A DNA stretch of 64,000 nt from Neisseria meningitidis (GCA_923184405.1 OV299793.1:1588668-1652667), one strand, 5' to 3'; positions 31,433 to 40,758 are shown, counted from the first letter of the stretch. Made by a program: numbers and translations. The notes: a model not told the origin generated them from the letters alone.

Positions 31433-32705
31433 CTATTGCACCTTTTTAATGGTTTTAGGGTTAGCCGGAACAATGTGAACTCCATTTTTACCTGAATGAA
31501 TCGTACCAAAATTGGTACTTAATCCTGATTTCCCATCGCTGCCTATAGGATACCCAAAATCAACAACAGGATTTCCTCTTGCTCCTTTAGAAATAACTGG
31601 ATAAGCACCTGAATGTATTCCGTTCAACAATTCTTGAGGATTAATGTTTTGATTTAAAGTACTCTTACCTTCAATGTAGTTGCTATGTCCTGAAATATGT
31701 TTCCCTTGAGCTCCATCATGAATTTTAGTCCCAATAGATTTTGCTTTAAAATCAACATTGCAGGTTTGAAACATTTCTCCATCTACAGACTGAGATAATC
31801 TTGAAGCAGTGTTATGCTTGTAGGAGTCTGAGAAATCCCCATCTAACCGCAGCCTTCCCCGGTTTTGCCGCCATTGTCAGGTTTATGACTTTGGCAAACG
31901 GCAGGACGTTGACCAGGGCTTCGACGGTTTCGACGGCATTGGGGTTTTCCTGTATCCATTCGCCAACGGCTTCACCCGCGATGTTAAAGCGCGTTGCAGC
32001 GCGCAGCCGGCGACGACGTTGATAAACTCCATGCTGTTGCCCCAGCGGTCGAGCTTGGCATTGTGCTCGAACATTTTTCTGTTGGCTTCATCGGCTCGGT
32101 CGGAGAAATTGCTGCCGAGGTTGCTGTAACTGACGGAGATGAATTGCATGATGCTGCAGGTGTCGGTCGGATTGAGCTTGATACTGTATTCTGTGCAATT
32201 GACGGGATAGGTGGATTCGTCGCGTAAGCCCGTAGGTCTGTGGTAATTGCTGCCCTTCCTGCCGTCTTCGGCATCGGCGGGATGGAGCTCGTGTACTTCC
32301 CACTTGAGCAGGTACATGGTAAAGCCTTCGTCAACGTTGCTTTGTTCATTGCTTGCGCTGTCGGCAACGTGGTTGCCGAATATGTCGTGTTCTTCCTGTG
32401 AGTGTCCGGAAAAGCAGTCAGTGTAACCAAGATTGCCTTGGATTGCCGCCTGTTGGATGAGCAGGTTGCCCATCTGGTGGGTATAGTCTTGGATGACGTT
32501 GAAATAATCGGTGCGGTCGGAAACGCTGCCGCGAGAATCGCCGAAGAGGTGGTATTTGCCGCCGGGTTCGTAGTGCTGCCGTTGGACGTGATCGGTAATG
32601 AACGGATCTTGCGCCTAGTCCGCTGCGAGGGCGGTCTGTGCCGAAAGTAGCGGCTGCTACGGCGCAGGCGGCAAGGAGGATTGTCAGTCTGCGCAGCGGT
32701 TTCAC
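31433..32705 (-). pseudogene. mafB: MafB polymorphic toxin with type-50-like CT, frameshifted (mafB1)
   Basis: MafB proteins are secreted polymorphic toxins of Neisseria. A GTG start overlaps the mafA end region: MKPLRRLTILLAACAVAAATF (signal), then the DUF1020 domain with HYEPGGKYHLFG, IQDYTHQMGNLLIQQAAIQG, FSGHSQEEHD, NYSNLGSNFSDRADEANRKMFEHNAKLDRWGNSMEFIN, and NPNAVETVEAL. The CT from about 31760 reads KIHDGAQGKHISGHSNYIEG, NPQELLNGIHSG, TNFGTIHSGKNGVHIVPANP, the pattern of bacterial toxin 50. Shifts near 32600, 32000 and 31800. mafA is directly upstream. Confidence 0.8.
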
Positions 32706-32708
32706 GGT

Positions 32709-33648
32709 TTATCCTCCTTTGCGGCGGCGGATGACTTCGTTGCCGACATCGGGGTTTTTACCGTTGTTTTGTTTGAAGTCGGGACGGTTTTGGGCGGTTG
32801 TGTCGCCGTAGGGGGTAATGTCGGAGAAATCGACCATCAGGCGGTCTGAGGCTTTGACGGTTTTGCCGACGCTGTAAGGTCCCATCCAGAGGGCGTATTG
32901 TTCTTGGTATTGGGATTCGTAGGCGGCGGTTTTAGGGGCAATCAGCAGTTTCCGGCTGTCGCGGTCAACGGCGAAATATTCGAGCTTGGTTTGGGCTTTA
33001 AGGGTTTCGGCGTTGTAGAGGTGCAGTTCGGTGCGGCTGCGGACGGTGCCGAATACGTCGACGGTTACGAATACGTCGGTGTCGGCGTATTCGGGCGGTA
33101 CGACTTCGATGCCGCGCAGGTAGAAGACGGTTTGGATGAGGTTGGTCAGGAACGAAACGTCGCGGGGTTGGCGAGCAGGGTTTCGTTGCGGTAGTCGCCC
33201 GTGCCGTTGACGGACAGTCCGGCGGAGCGTTCGCCTTTGCGTCCGCTGTTTCTAGTCAGGGCGGCGGCGGGGGCGTTCAAAAGCGATGTGGAAGTGGTTA
33301 CGCTGGAGAGCGCGTCGGATTTGGTGGTGGCGGTAGTGTCGTAGGCGGGGTAGCTGTATCGGGTGGCACTTTCGGGGTTGTTGTGGTAGCCACCGCGTAT
33401 CAGTGCGTCGATAGAGTAGCGTCCGCCGCTTATGTTGCCCGAACCTTGGTCGCCCATAACGGAGACGTAAAGGGCGGCTTTGCGTCCTTCAGGGCGGACA
33501 AATCCATTTCTTTGACGGCGGCGCGGGACGATGCGGCGACGAGTTCTTGTTCGACGGCAAAGCGTTTGCCGCCGCCGTGAGCGGGTATGCAGATCAGTGT
33601 GCCGCAGGCGGTTAGGACGAGGGGGATGAGGAGGAGCAGGGTTTTCAT
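32709..33648 (-). pseudogene. mafA: MafA lipoprotein, frameshifted
   Basis: MafA is a surface lipoprotein encoded upstream of mafB, originally called an adhesin and thought to help MafB export. [18 protein letters not shown] is a lipoprotein signal with lipobox [43 protein letters not shown] and [35 protein letters not shown] follow. After a shift near 33150 come [29 protein letters not shown] and the end [10 protein letters not shown]. Two shifts, near 33450 and 33160. The mafB1 start is 3 bp downstream. Confidence 0.85.
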
Positions 33649-33770
33649 GGCGGGGTTTGTTTTGTGTTGAACGGAGTTTGAGTGTAAATGGATTTTAAGG
33701 GTTTGTAAACAAAAGGGGCGAAAATGCCGTCTGAGCGGCGGAAATGGCTTTCAGACGGTATTTTGACTGT

Positions 33771-34163
33771 TTAAAGCGACAGCAGTTCTACAAACGGAAA
33801 GAAATGCTGAAATCTCTGATAAATTTCAGGATGTTTCTCTAAGGCTTTTAAAGCTTTTTCTTTTGAAACGGGAGGGTCATAGACATCTGTATCCCCCTTA
33901 AGAAGGCAATGCCTGTTAATGCGCTTCTTTTGGGCTTAGAGAAGTCTGGAACTCGGAACAAAATCTACAATATTACAAATATCGCCAATTCCTACATCAA
34001 GATCAATTAAATCAAAAATATAAAAAGGTATATCATCAATAGGCATATCGAGGACTACTTGTTCAAGCCATAACTTAAATTCTTCCAAATCAATAGATTC
34101 AGATAATAAGCAATTATTTGCAAAACCTAAATCTGGACCATCCTCTTTCGTGATTTTCCACAT
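33771..34163 (-). pseudogene. Maf-island immunity-type gene, WHH-partner family copy 2
   Basis: MWKITKEDGPDLGFANNCLLSESIDLEEFKLWLEQVVLDMPIDDIPFYIFDLIDLDVGIGDICNIVDFVPSSRL, then after small shifts near 33930 and 33890 TDVYDPPVSKEKALKALEKHPEIYQRFQHFFPFVELLSL. Homologous to copies 1 and 3. Just upstream a tiny toxin tail remains (TKQVTKRAFDGKGR, ending near 34168). A paired uptake sequence follows, then mafA. Confidence 0.6.
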
Positions 34164-34264
34164 AATTATCTTCCTTTGCCGTCAAACGCTCTTTTGGTTA
34201 CCTGTTTTGTGTCAAAAATGCACGTCTGAAAGCCGAATATCATTTCAGACGGCATTTTGACTCT

Positions 34265-34655
34265 TTAAAGCGGAGGCAGCTCTACAAACTGAAAGAAATG
34301 CAGAAACTACTGATAAACTGCAGGATGTTTCTCTAAGGCTGTTAATGCCTTTTCTTTTGAAATAGAAGGATCATAAGACATCTATCCACCTTAAGAAGGC
34401 AATGCCGGTCAAGGCATTTTTTTTCGATTTTGATAGGCTGTAACTCGGAACAAAACCTACAATATTGCCAATATCGGCAATTCCTCCATCAAAATCCGCC
34501 AAGTCAAAAATATAAAAAGGGATGTCCTCGATGGTAATATCGCATAGTACTTGTTCAATCCATAACTTGAATTCATTTAAATCAATAGACTGAGAGAATA
34601 AGCATTTAATTGCAAATCCTAAATCATCACTATCCTCTTTTATGATTTTCCACAT
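34265..34655 (-). pseudogene. Maf-island immunity-type gene, WHH-partner family copy 3
   Basis: MWKIIKEDSDDLGFAIKCLFSQSIDLNEFKLWIEQVLCDITIEDIPFYIFDLADFDGGIADIGNIVGFVPSYSLSKSKKNALTGIAFLRWIDVL. A shift near 34378 then gives DPSISKEKALTALEKHP-like sequence to 34265. The start is 2 bp after the stop of a WHH-nuclease CT, which is the best evidence for what this family neutralises. Of the three copies this one is the least broken in its first 90 residues. Confidence 0.65.
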
Positions 34656-34657
34656 AG

Positions 34658-34972
34658 TTACTTTCCTTTACTCATAGCTCTCCAACCGATATAGCAGGTA
34701 TCATGATGCAAGTCTTCAGTAATCAATTGCATCCTTCCAGTGTCTTGATGATGATGCCAAGTGTAATCCGGTATTTTAGATTCTCCTTTTCGATTGCCTT
34801 TAGTTGCTTTGTTGTAAAAGCAGAACTACGTACTTCTCCTCGTTTAATGGCTTCCGCCAAATCCTTGGTTGCCAGCCTCATTTGCCCTGTAGAATCCTTC
34901 AATCTGAACTCCTTATGCTTACATAAACATAATTACCAGTTTCAGTATCTAAAAAACTTGCTTAAATTACTT
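34658..34972 (-). pseudogene. WHH-motif nuclease toxin CT cassette, frameshifted
   Basis: On the minus strand, pieces read ASFLDTETGNYVYV, EFRLKDSTGQMRLATKDLAEAIKRGEVRSS, then KIPDYTWHHHQDTGRMQLI and the end GWRAMSKGK at 34658. TWHHHQDTGRMQL is the signature of the WHH branch of the HNH/endonuclease VII superfamily, common as a toxin domain in polymorphic toxins. Two shifts, near 34905 and 34795. There is no start codon or secretion signal, so it is a silent cassette. The immunity copy 3 follows directly. Confidence 0.65.
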
Positions 34973-34979
34973 AAATTAG

Positions 34980-35220
34980 CTAATAAAAATCATCGCGAGA
35001 GAATTTTTTTCCAGTCGGTATAATATATTTCTTATCTATATATATACAATATTTTATATCAAAAAGTAAAATAGTATAGCCATAGATTATACCATCTTCT
35101 TCGCTTATACCTAATACCACTCCTTTTTTTCCTTTAATAGTCTCACCATTTTCTAACAAATCATTAGGCAAGAATCTTTATAATAACTTCAGAGTAGAAA
35201 TCTAATTTTAAATTAGTCAT
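34980..35220 (-). pseudogene. Imm31-like immunity gene, frameshifted
   Basis: MTNLKLDFYSEVIIK, a shift near 35170, then NDLLENGETIKGKKGVVLGISEEDGIIYGYTILLFDIKYCIYIDKKYIIPTGKKFSRDDFY, about 80 residues. The GKxGVVLGISEEDG..YGY pattern resembles the Imm31 family of immunity proteins. The ATG overlaps the stop of the small CT piece upstream as ATGA, a tight toxin-immunity junction. Confidence 0.55.
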
Positions 35221-35366
35221 TTGTGTGTAATCTTTCCATCAATTGATATATTTAAATGCTTACCATCCCTACTAGCCCATCCAAGTTGCTCTCTTCCTGT
35301 TAATCATGGCACAGCGTATAAGCGTGGATTTGCAGTCCAATCTATATCGCTGATTCTATTCATTAA
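35217..35366 (-). pseudogene. Short toxin CT remnant before the Imm31-like gene
   Basis: MNRISDIDWTANPRLYAVP, a TGA where Trp is likely, then LTGREQLGWASRDGKHLNISIDGKITHK, ending in TGA that overlaps the next ATG. Only about 49 codons, so it is the tail of a larger toxin domain cut off on its 5' side. Activity not recognisable. Confidence 0.45.
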
Positions 35367-35377
35367 GCTAATTATGC

Positions 35378-35793
35378 TTATTCCTCAATCACAGTCTCCA
35401 CCACCGAATGAATACTTTTAGGCAATTGCAAAAAAGCATTCCAAGCAATTAAAGCAGTTTTAAAAGTATGCAGCGAACAGCTTAAATCAGGCCAGCCGTC
35501 TTCTTCATCAAATTCGTTGTGATAGAAAACTACTTTTCAGCAGAAATATCCCAGCAAAAACCTTGTCCACCTCCTGAATAAACTTCATTGGGATTATTTT
35601 CTGCTTGATGGATAAATTCTAAATTTTCATCTATGTCTTTTGTAGATAAAGGTCTCCTGTTAAAACATAAATAATATATTGATACATTCCTTCGTGTAAT
35701 CATCTTTATTAGAAGAATTATCTAAAATGATGCATAGTTAAATAATTCACCGGAACTAAACTGATCATAAAAACATTTTATTATATACATCAT
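35378..35793 (-). pseudogene. mafI: MafI immunity gene for the EndoU cassette, frameshifted
   Basis: MMYIIKCFYDQFSSGELFNYASF, a break, DNSSNKDDYTKE, then DENLEFIHQAENNPNEVYSGGGQGFCWDISAEK, FYHNEFDEEDGWPDLSCSLHTFKTALIAWNAFLQLPKSIHSVVETVIEE. About 135 residues. It starts 16 bp after the EndoU toxin stop. EndoU-type MafB toxins with their cognate MafI are known in meningococci; the pairing here is by position. At least three breaks. Confidence 0.6.
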
Positions 35794-35808
35794 GAAACAC
35801 CTAATTAA

Positions 35809-37380
35809 TCAATAAATATTACTATTATAAAGTGGATAAGTTGTTCGATTAGGTTCCGTAAATCCTTCTATTTCAACACCTGATTTACTTATACCCTCCC
35901 ATTTTTAACCTTAATCATTATTCTACTTTCCCAAGCCGAAGTAACTTCAGCCCTAATTCTAGCCTCATCCCAATCTTTTGGGAACATGGTGTGCTTGGTC
36001 ATCACTTTCCCACCATTTTTCGTTTTCACCTCCCAACTTCCATCAGGCTTTTTAATTTACACTGTCGCTTGATAAACCCCATGTTTATCAGGTGCCGAGG
36101 TTTGTTGTATCACCCGTACATCACCACGGGTTAGACTATGCCCTCCTGTTACTGTGCCTTTCTTATTGATATCACCACCTATAAAATGATTAAAATCTAA
36201 CCCTGTTTTATTTTCCCATTCTCGTTGCGCATGGGCTTTAAACTGACTACTCTGACTCCTTCTTCTCGTTTCCTGAACATTTTTCTCCACCTGCTCACGA
36301 GTTGTCAATTTATTAAGCTTCCTATCAACCTCCCATCTCGGTTTCGCATCAAACACAGGCTTAGCCTTAGGTATACCGCCCCCCGATTTACCCACACTGA
36401 ACAAATCTATAGAGAACTGAACATATTCCGCAGCCTGCTCCGACAGCCATAACTGCTTCAAGGCCTGAACCGCAATCGTCGGTCGTTGCTCGCTGGCTTT
36501 TTTTCCGAAGTTTTTCGTCCCAGTAATGACATGATCGTAGGAAGACGTTACACCAACCAAAGCGGCGGCACAGCCTAAGCCGAAAGTCTCGGCACAAGAT
36601 CCGCCTCCGGCTACTCCTGAAAGAACAACCTCAAACTGCCCGAAACGATTTCAGCCCCGGGTGAGATGTAGCGGTGCAGGATACTTTTGTCTTCCCTATC
36701 CAGCTTTTCGTATTCAGCCTTCAAATAAGAGGCTACTAAATCAGGATGTTTATTTAGGTAATATAAGGATTCTGTTTTTAAGTCCTTAAACCTACTGTCA
36801 AAGCGTTTGTCTTGGGTAAATTCGATAATGCGTCCTATATTTTGACGACATTCGGTAATTCTTCCTGTGGAACTGCATTCATGCTTGACTTGCTCTTTAT
36901 GACGGAATAAATTTTACGAGCTGTCTGCTTGTCCTTCTTTAAGGCTTCCGATGTCAGATAGAGGTTGTTTTCCACCGCATTCTGTCCGACCGCACCTCCG
37001 GTTTGCGCATCTACCGGCGTGCCGCCCACGGCCGCGCCTGTCAGCGATGCAATCACCCCGCTCTTTGATTTGATTTCCTCTTTGATATGTTCCGGCAGCA
37101 GGTTGGCATTGAACTCGCCTGTTTGCGGATCGATTGCGGTTTTACCGTCGTTATACTGTTGGGCAAGATGTTCCGCCGCCTTTTCAGCTGCAACTGCTGC
37201 CGAGCCGCCGGCAGCAAAATTACCACCGTTGACGCGGGCAATAGCTGCTCCTAAAAGGAAATGTCCGACGGCTTGGGCGGTTTCGTTTTTGTTTTCACCG
37301 TGTCCAAATGTTCTGCCTATTGCTTCGGAGGCATAAGGCGCAGCGGCATTGACTGCGCTTTGTAACCCGCTGGATCGGTG
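35809..37380 (-). pseudogene. Two-partner-secretion (VENN) tail fused to an EndoU RNase CT, silent cassette
   Basis: Minus strand in order: SEAIGRTFGHGENKNETAQAVGHFLLGAA, VNGGNFAAGGSAA, AEHLAQQYNDGKTAIDPQTGEFNANLLPEHI, GTPVDAQTGGAVGQNAVENN (VENN pretoxin motif of TpsA/CdiA proteins), then YDHVITGTKNFGKKASEQRP, SIDLFSVGKSGGGIPKAKPV and DAKPRWEVDRKLNKLTTREQVEKNVQE. The toxin reads GLDFNHFIGGDINKKGTVTGGHSLTRGDVRVIQQT, an EndoU domain with its catalytic His segment, continuing past a break at 36057 (KHTMFPKDWDEARIRAEVTSAW). No N-terminus is present. Confidence 0.65.
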
Positions 37381-37383
37381 GCG

Positions 37384-37510
37384 TTAAACAAAGACCGTCT
37401 GAAACGGTTTTTCTGTTTTTAGACGGCCTCTTAGCTCAAACTTAAGAACCGCATGCGTACGTTCCGCACACATGCTACTTGTTGAGTTTAAGTTTTATAT
37501 GGGTTACGGC
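37384..37510. repeat. Inter-cassette repeat, copy A
   Basis: About 125 bp matching 38129-38255 at most positions (GACGGCCTCTTAGCTCAAAC, CGTTCCGCACACATxCTACTTGTTGAGTTTA, ACGGCTTGCTT). It contains an uptake-sequence hairpin. Each copy follows an immunity-type region. Confidence 0.8.
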
Positions 37511-37568
37511 TTGCTTAATTGGCTCTGGGGAGTTTTAAGCCTGTGTACGTAATGTAATTAGGGTTTAC

Positions 37569-37856
37569 TTACTCTAAAATATAATTAAATTTTTCTTCGA
37601 ATCCATAATCCTCATCTTGTTTCTTAACTCTTTCTAGAACATTTACGATTTCAATAAATATATTTTCTAATTGATTTTTTGAGAACATAGCATCTTTCCA
37701 TACCAAAGTAATCGGTCGTTCTACATTTGTGCTTAATAAATCCTATAAAGCATCAAGATTGTTCCCATAATAATCTTGTATAGAAAATATTTTTGAAATT
37801 TGATTATGAAAATCTTGTTCCGTATAAATTTTACTACTGATAATCTCTAATTGCAT
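37569..37856 (-). pseudogene. Orphan barstar-like immunity gene with a nonsense codon
   Basis: MQLEIISSKIYTEQDFHNQISKIFSIQDYYGNNLDAL, TAG at 37743-37745, then DLLSTNVERPITLVWKDAMFSKNQLENIFIEIVNVLERVKKQDEDYGFEEKFNYILE; 95 codons. YYGNNLDALWDLL is the signature of barstar, inhibitor of barnase-type RNases, and the stop replaces exactly its Trp. No barnase-like toxin lies next to it. It is bracketed by the two inter-cassette repeats. Start at 37856 from family alignment. Confidence 0.75.
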
Positions 37857-38128
37857 AAGTTATACTCGTATTTCCAAGCTACAAACCGTGTTGCAGAGAT
37901 ATAATGATCAGTTGTTATATATAGCAATCCATAATTGAATACAACAATCTAGTACCAGCCTGATTGATCTTGACATAGTGTTTATTAAGCCAATGTTCGC
38001 TTCATACCATATCCTACCCTGTTTAGCAGGTAAAATATTCGTAGAATTTACAAAATATCTGACCTGTATTGCCTATATGGATGTGGAGGTAGGCTGCTTT
38101 TGTCCGGTTGCTGTGGCAACTGGTTAAA

Positions 38129-38255
38129 AGAAAGATCGTCTGAAACAGCTTTTCTGTTTTCAGACGGCCTCTTAGCTCAAACCTTGAGAACTGCATACGT
38201 GCGTTCCGCACACATCCTACTTGTTGAGTTTAGGTTTCATATGGGCCACGGCTTG
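38129..38255. repeat. Inter-cassette repeat, copy B
   Basis: Matches copy A at 37384-37510 and directly follows the 38237-38701 immunity gene. It probably marks cassette boundaries used in recombination. Confidence 0.8.
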
Positions 38256-38701
38256 CTTTCCAAATATGCTTTTATTTCATACATCAGATTATTTATATTA
38301 AAGGAAAATACATTTCCTGTTTTTTCTATTACAAGTAGACAATTATATTTTATTGCCCAATCAATGGTTTTCTGAATAAATGTAGTATAATCAAATCTTA
38401 AATCAAGTTCGCACTCTATATCATCTGGCCAAACGGTAAGACTATTACCAAAATTATCACAAAACATGACTGCGTCTTTATCCCAAGATTCTTTCAATTA
38501 AAGCTGTTTTTTTGCTTCATATATTATTGATAATAATATAACATCATTATCGATAAAGTAATTTTCAAAACTTTTATTCTCATTAAAATTCTGAAAACCA
38601 TTAGATCGATACTCATCAAGTATGATATCTTTATTTGCATTAAATTTATTTCTGATAGCAGCTGATGGGATAAGGTAGTACCGATAATTCCAAATTGCCA
38701 T
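38237..38701 (-). pseudogene. mafI: Putative immunity gene of mafB2, one in-frame stop
   Basis: MAIWNYRYYLIPSAAIRNKFNANKDIILDEYRSNGFQNFNENKSFENYFIDNDVILLSIIYEAKKQL, TAA at 38498-38500, and in the same frame LKESWDKDAVMFCDNFGNSLTVWPDDIECELDLRFDYTTFIQKTIDWAIKYNCLLVIEKTGNVFSFNINNLMYEIKAYLES. Together 154 codons, one protein with one nonsense codon rather than two genes. Acidic, no signal. It starts 2 bp after mafB2. Family not recognised. Confidence 0.65.
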
Positions 38702-38703
38702 CT

Positions 38704-40525
38704 TTATTTACTCCTATAACGAGGTCTCTTAACATTACCTGATTCATTCAAGACATCAGTAGGATTTTTCCAACCAGTATTAGGAACAGGAAAGTCAACT
38801 TGTTTAAATTTTAATTCATGTATCCTGCCAAGGTATTCTGCAGCAAAAACCCTATTATTTCCTCTTACGATATATGCTTTTCCATTTATTTCAACGTACT
38901 CCACAACTGGATTTGTGAAGCCATTCTCTTTAACTGATTTCACAAGCCTACTAAAAGCCTTGTCATTCATGCTATCGGTAAATTTTCCCATTCCATCTGC
39001 AAAATTAATTTCATCGGCAGATTTTAGTTTATTAATTTCCCTCTCTAGTTGAGCATGTTGGCTAAAGTTACTGTTTTTATTACCGTTCCTTATTTCCTGA
39101 ACATTTTTCTCCACCTGCTCACGAGTTGTCAATTTATTAAGCTTCCTATCAACCTCCCATCTCGGTTTTGCATCAGACACAGGCTTAGCCTTAGGTATAC
39201 CGCCCCCGATAATTCTTGAATATCGAGCTTCGTATCATATTTCACGTGCTTCTCAAAATTCGAAACCCTTTACCGTCAAACGGTACGCCTGTCTTCGGGT
39301 GGCGTTGGTCTGCCAGTTTGACATTTTTGCCGTTTGACGGCGGCACGGTTGAGGAGGTGATGTTTTCTTTGCCGTAACGCTGCTCCAAGTTTGAACGGAT
39401 ATTTCGGGAATGGTAGGGGACGGGTATTTGGCGTATGCCGCATCGGCAAAATTGTCGCTGACGGCGGATTTCCCTTTCGGCAATGCGATCGCGCCCATCT
39501 GCGACCGCTTGATAGGATGTGCCGTGATGCCGCCCAAGCCGTATTTTCCCGAACAGCTCCAATCCCTTTGATGGGGATGGCTGCCATAAAGATATTGCTG
39601 ACGGCTTCTATGCCTTGTGCGGCATTGGGGTTTTGGACTGCCCAATCGCGGATGGCTGCTGCGGCATAGTCTTTGAGTTGCGCCATATCTGCCAAATCGT
39701 TGATGCGCGCCATCTTGTTTTCGGTGGAAAGCAGACCCAAGCCGTGCATGACAGCAATGTTTGAGCCTTCGCTTATGCCCTGCACGGCATCGCCTGCGCC
39801 GACAATTTCTCCTGCCGCGCCGATGATGTTTTTAACGATATCTGCAGTGCCGTTGAAGCGCTTCGGCGGCATTGCCCGATCTGTCCAGCTCGGGGCTGTA
39901 TCGGGTGGCGCGTTTGAATCCGTCGCCTACTCCTTGCGTCAGCATACTACCGGCATTGTGGAAACGGTCGGCAAGCCGTTGTCCGGTGCTGCGGTTGTCG
40001 GTCAGGTTGAGGCGGATATTTTGGGCAACGCCTTTATGTCGTAGCTGTATATATCCCTCGCGCCTTTGGGAGCGGGATAGCCGCCGCCCTGTGGCCCGTC
40101 ATAGCCGTCGGCGGGATGGTGTTCGTATCCGTCCCAATGGATGCGGTAAAGGCTAAATCCGTCAACGGGACTACAAGCTTCATCAGAATCGGAATGTGAG
40201 GCATGGTTGTCGAAGGGGGAATGGACTTCGTGCCCGTGATCGGAAAAGCGGACAATGTAGCCGATATTTCCTTTAATGGCCGCCTGTTGAATCATCAGGT
40301 TGCCCAACTGATGGCTTTGTATTTTTCCCAATCCGATATGGCCGCTGCGCTCGGCAAGTTCCCCCTGCTGCCGAATAGGTGGTATTTCCCGTCGGGTTCG
40401 AAATGCTGACGGTCGAGAACCTGCCGGATAAAAGAATCGTTTGCCAAATCTGAGGCGTGTGCATGCATCGGCAGGCACACTGCCAGTATGGACAGAATAA
40501 GGGATATTTTGCAGGAAATGCCCAA
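38704..40525 (-). pseudogene. mafB: MafB toxin with ParB-like CT, frameshifted (mafB2)
   Basis: MGISCKISLILSILAVCLPMHAHAS is the signal peptide, then DUF1020: RQHFEPDGKYHLFG, LGNLMIQQAAIKGNIGYIVRFSDHGHEVHSPFDNHA, RIHWDGYEHHPADGYDGPQGGGYP, NPNAAQGIEAVSNIF. Next come PSNGKNVKLADQRHPKTGVPFDGKGF, KYDTKLDIQELSGGGIPKAKPV and the KLTTREQVEKNVQE linker. The CT reads DKAFSRLVKSVKENGFTNPVVEYVEINGKAYIVRGNNRVFAAEYLG, a ParB/sulfiredoxin-like fold seen in some nuclease toxins. At least five shifts upstream of 39240; the last 158 codons are open. Immunity gene directly downstream. Confidence 0.75.
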
Positions 40526-40570
40526 TTTGATGTTCCTTAAGATGGTACGGAATGAAACTAAGATAAAGAG

Positions 40571-40600
40571 ATGCCATCTGAACGGTTTTCAGACGGCATT
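40571..40600. terminator. Uptake-sequence hairpin upstream of mafB2
   Basis: ATGCCATCTGAACGGTTTTCAGACGGCAT, one mismatch in the left arm. It lies between the tRNA-Pro and mafB2, at the island edge. Confidence 0.7.
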
Positions 40601-40682
40601 TGAATGTCTGTCGCCGCGTACTCTACATCATAATCATACGGACGGCAAAAAAGCCGCTTTTGAAAGCGGCTTTCGGAATTTT

Positions 40683-40758
40683 TGGTCGGAGTGAAAGGAT
40701 TCGAACCTTCGACCCTTGCACCCCATGCAAGTGCGCTACCAGACTGCGCCACACTCCG
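40683..40758 (-). tRNA. tRNA-Pro (anticodon GGG)
   Basis: 76 nt with encoded CCA. Minus strand CGGAGTG/CACTCCG acceptor, D arm GGCGCAGTCTGGTAGCGC, anticodon stem CTTGC/GCAAG with loop ATGGGGT, T arm GAAGGTTCGAATCCTTTC. All stems pair. It sits at the right edge of the maf island, a possible integration landmark. Confidence 0.95.

Noticed and set aside
40683..40758. tRNA-Pro as phage or island attachment site with a duplicated 3' end
   Set aside because: I looked for a second copy of the tRNA 3' sequence at the other island edge near 28.5 kb and saw none, so integration at this tRNA is not supported.
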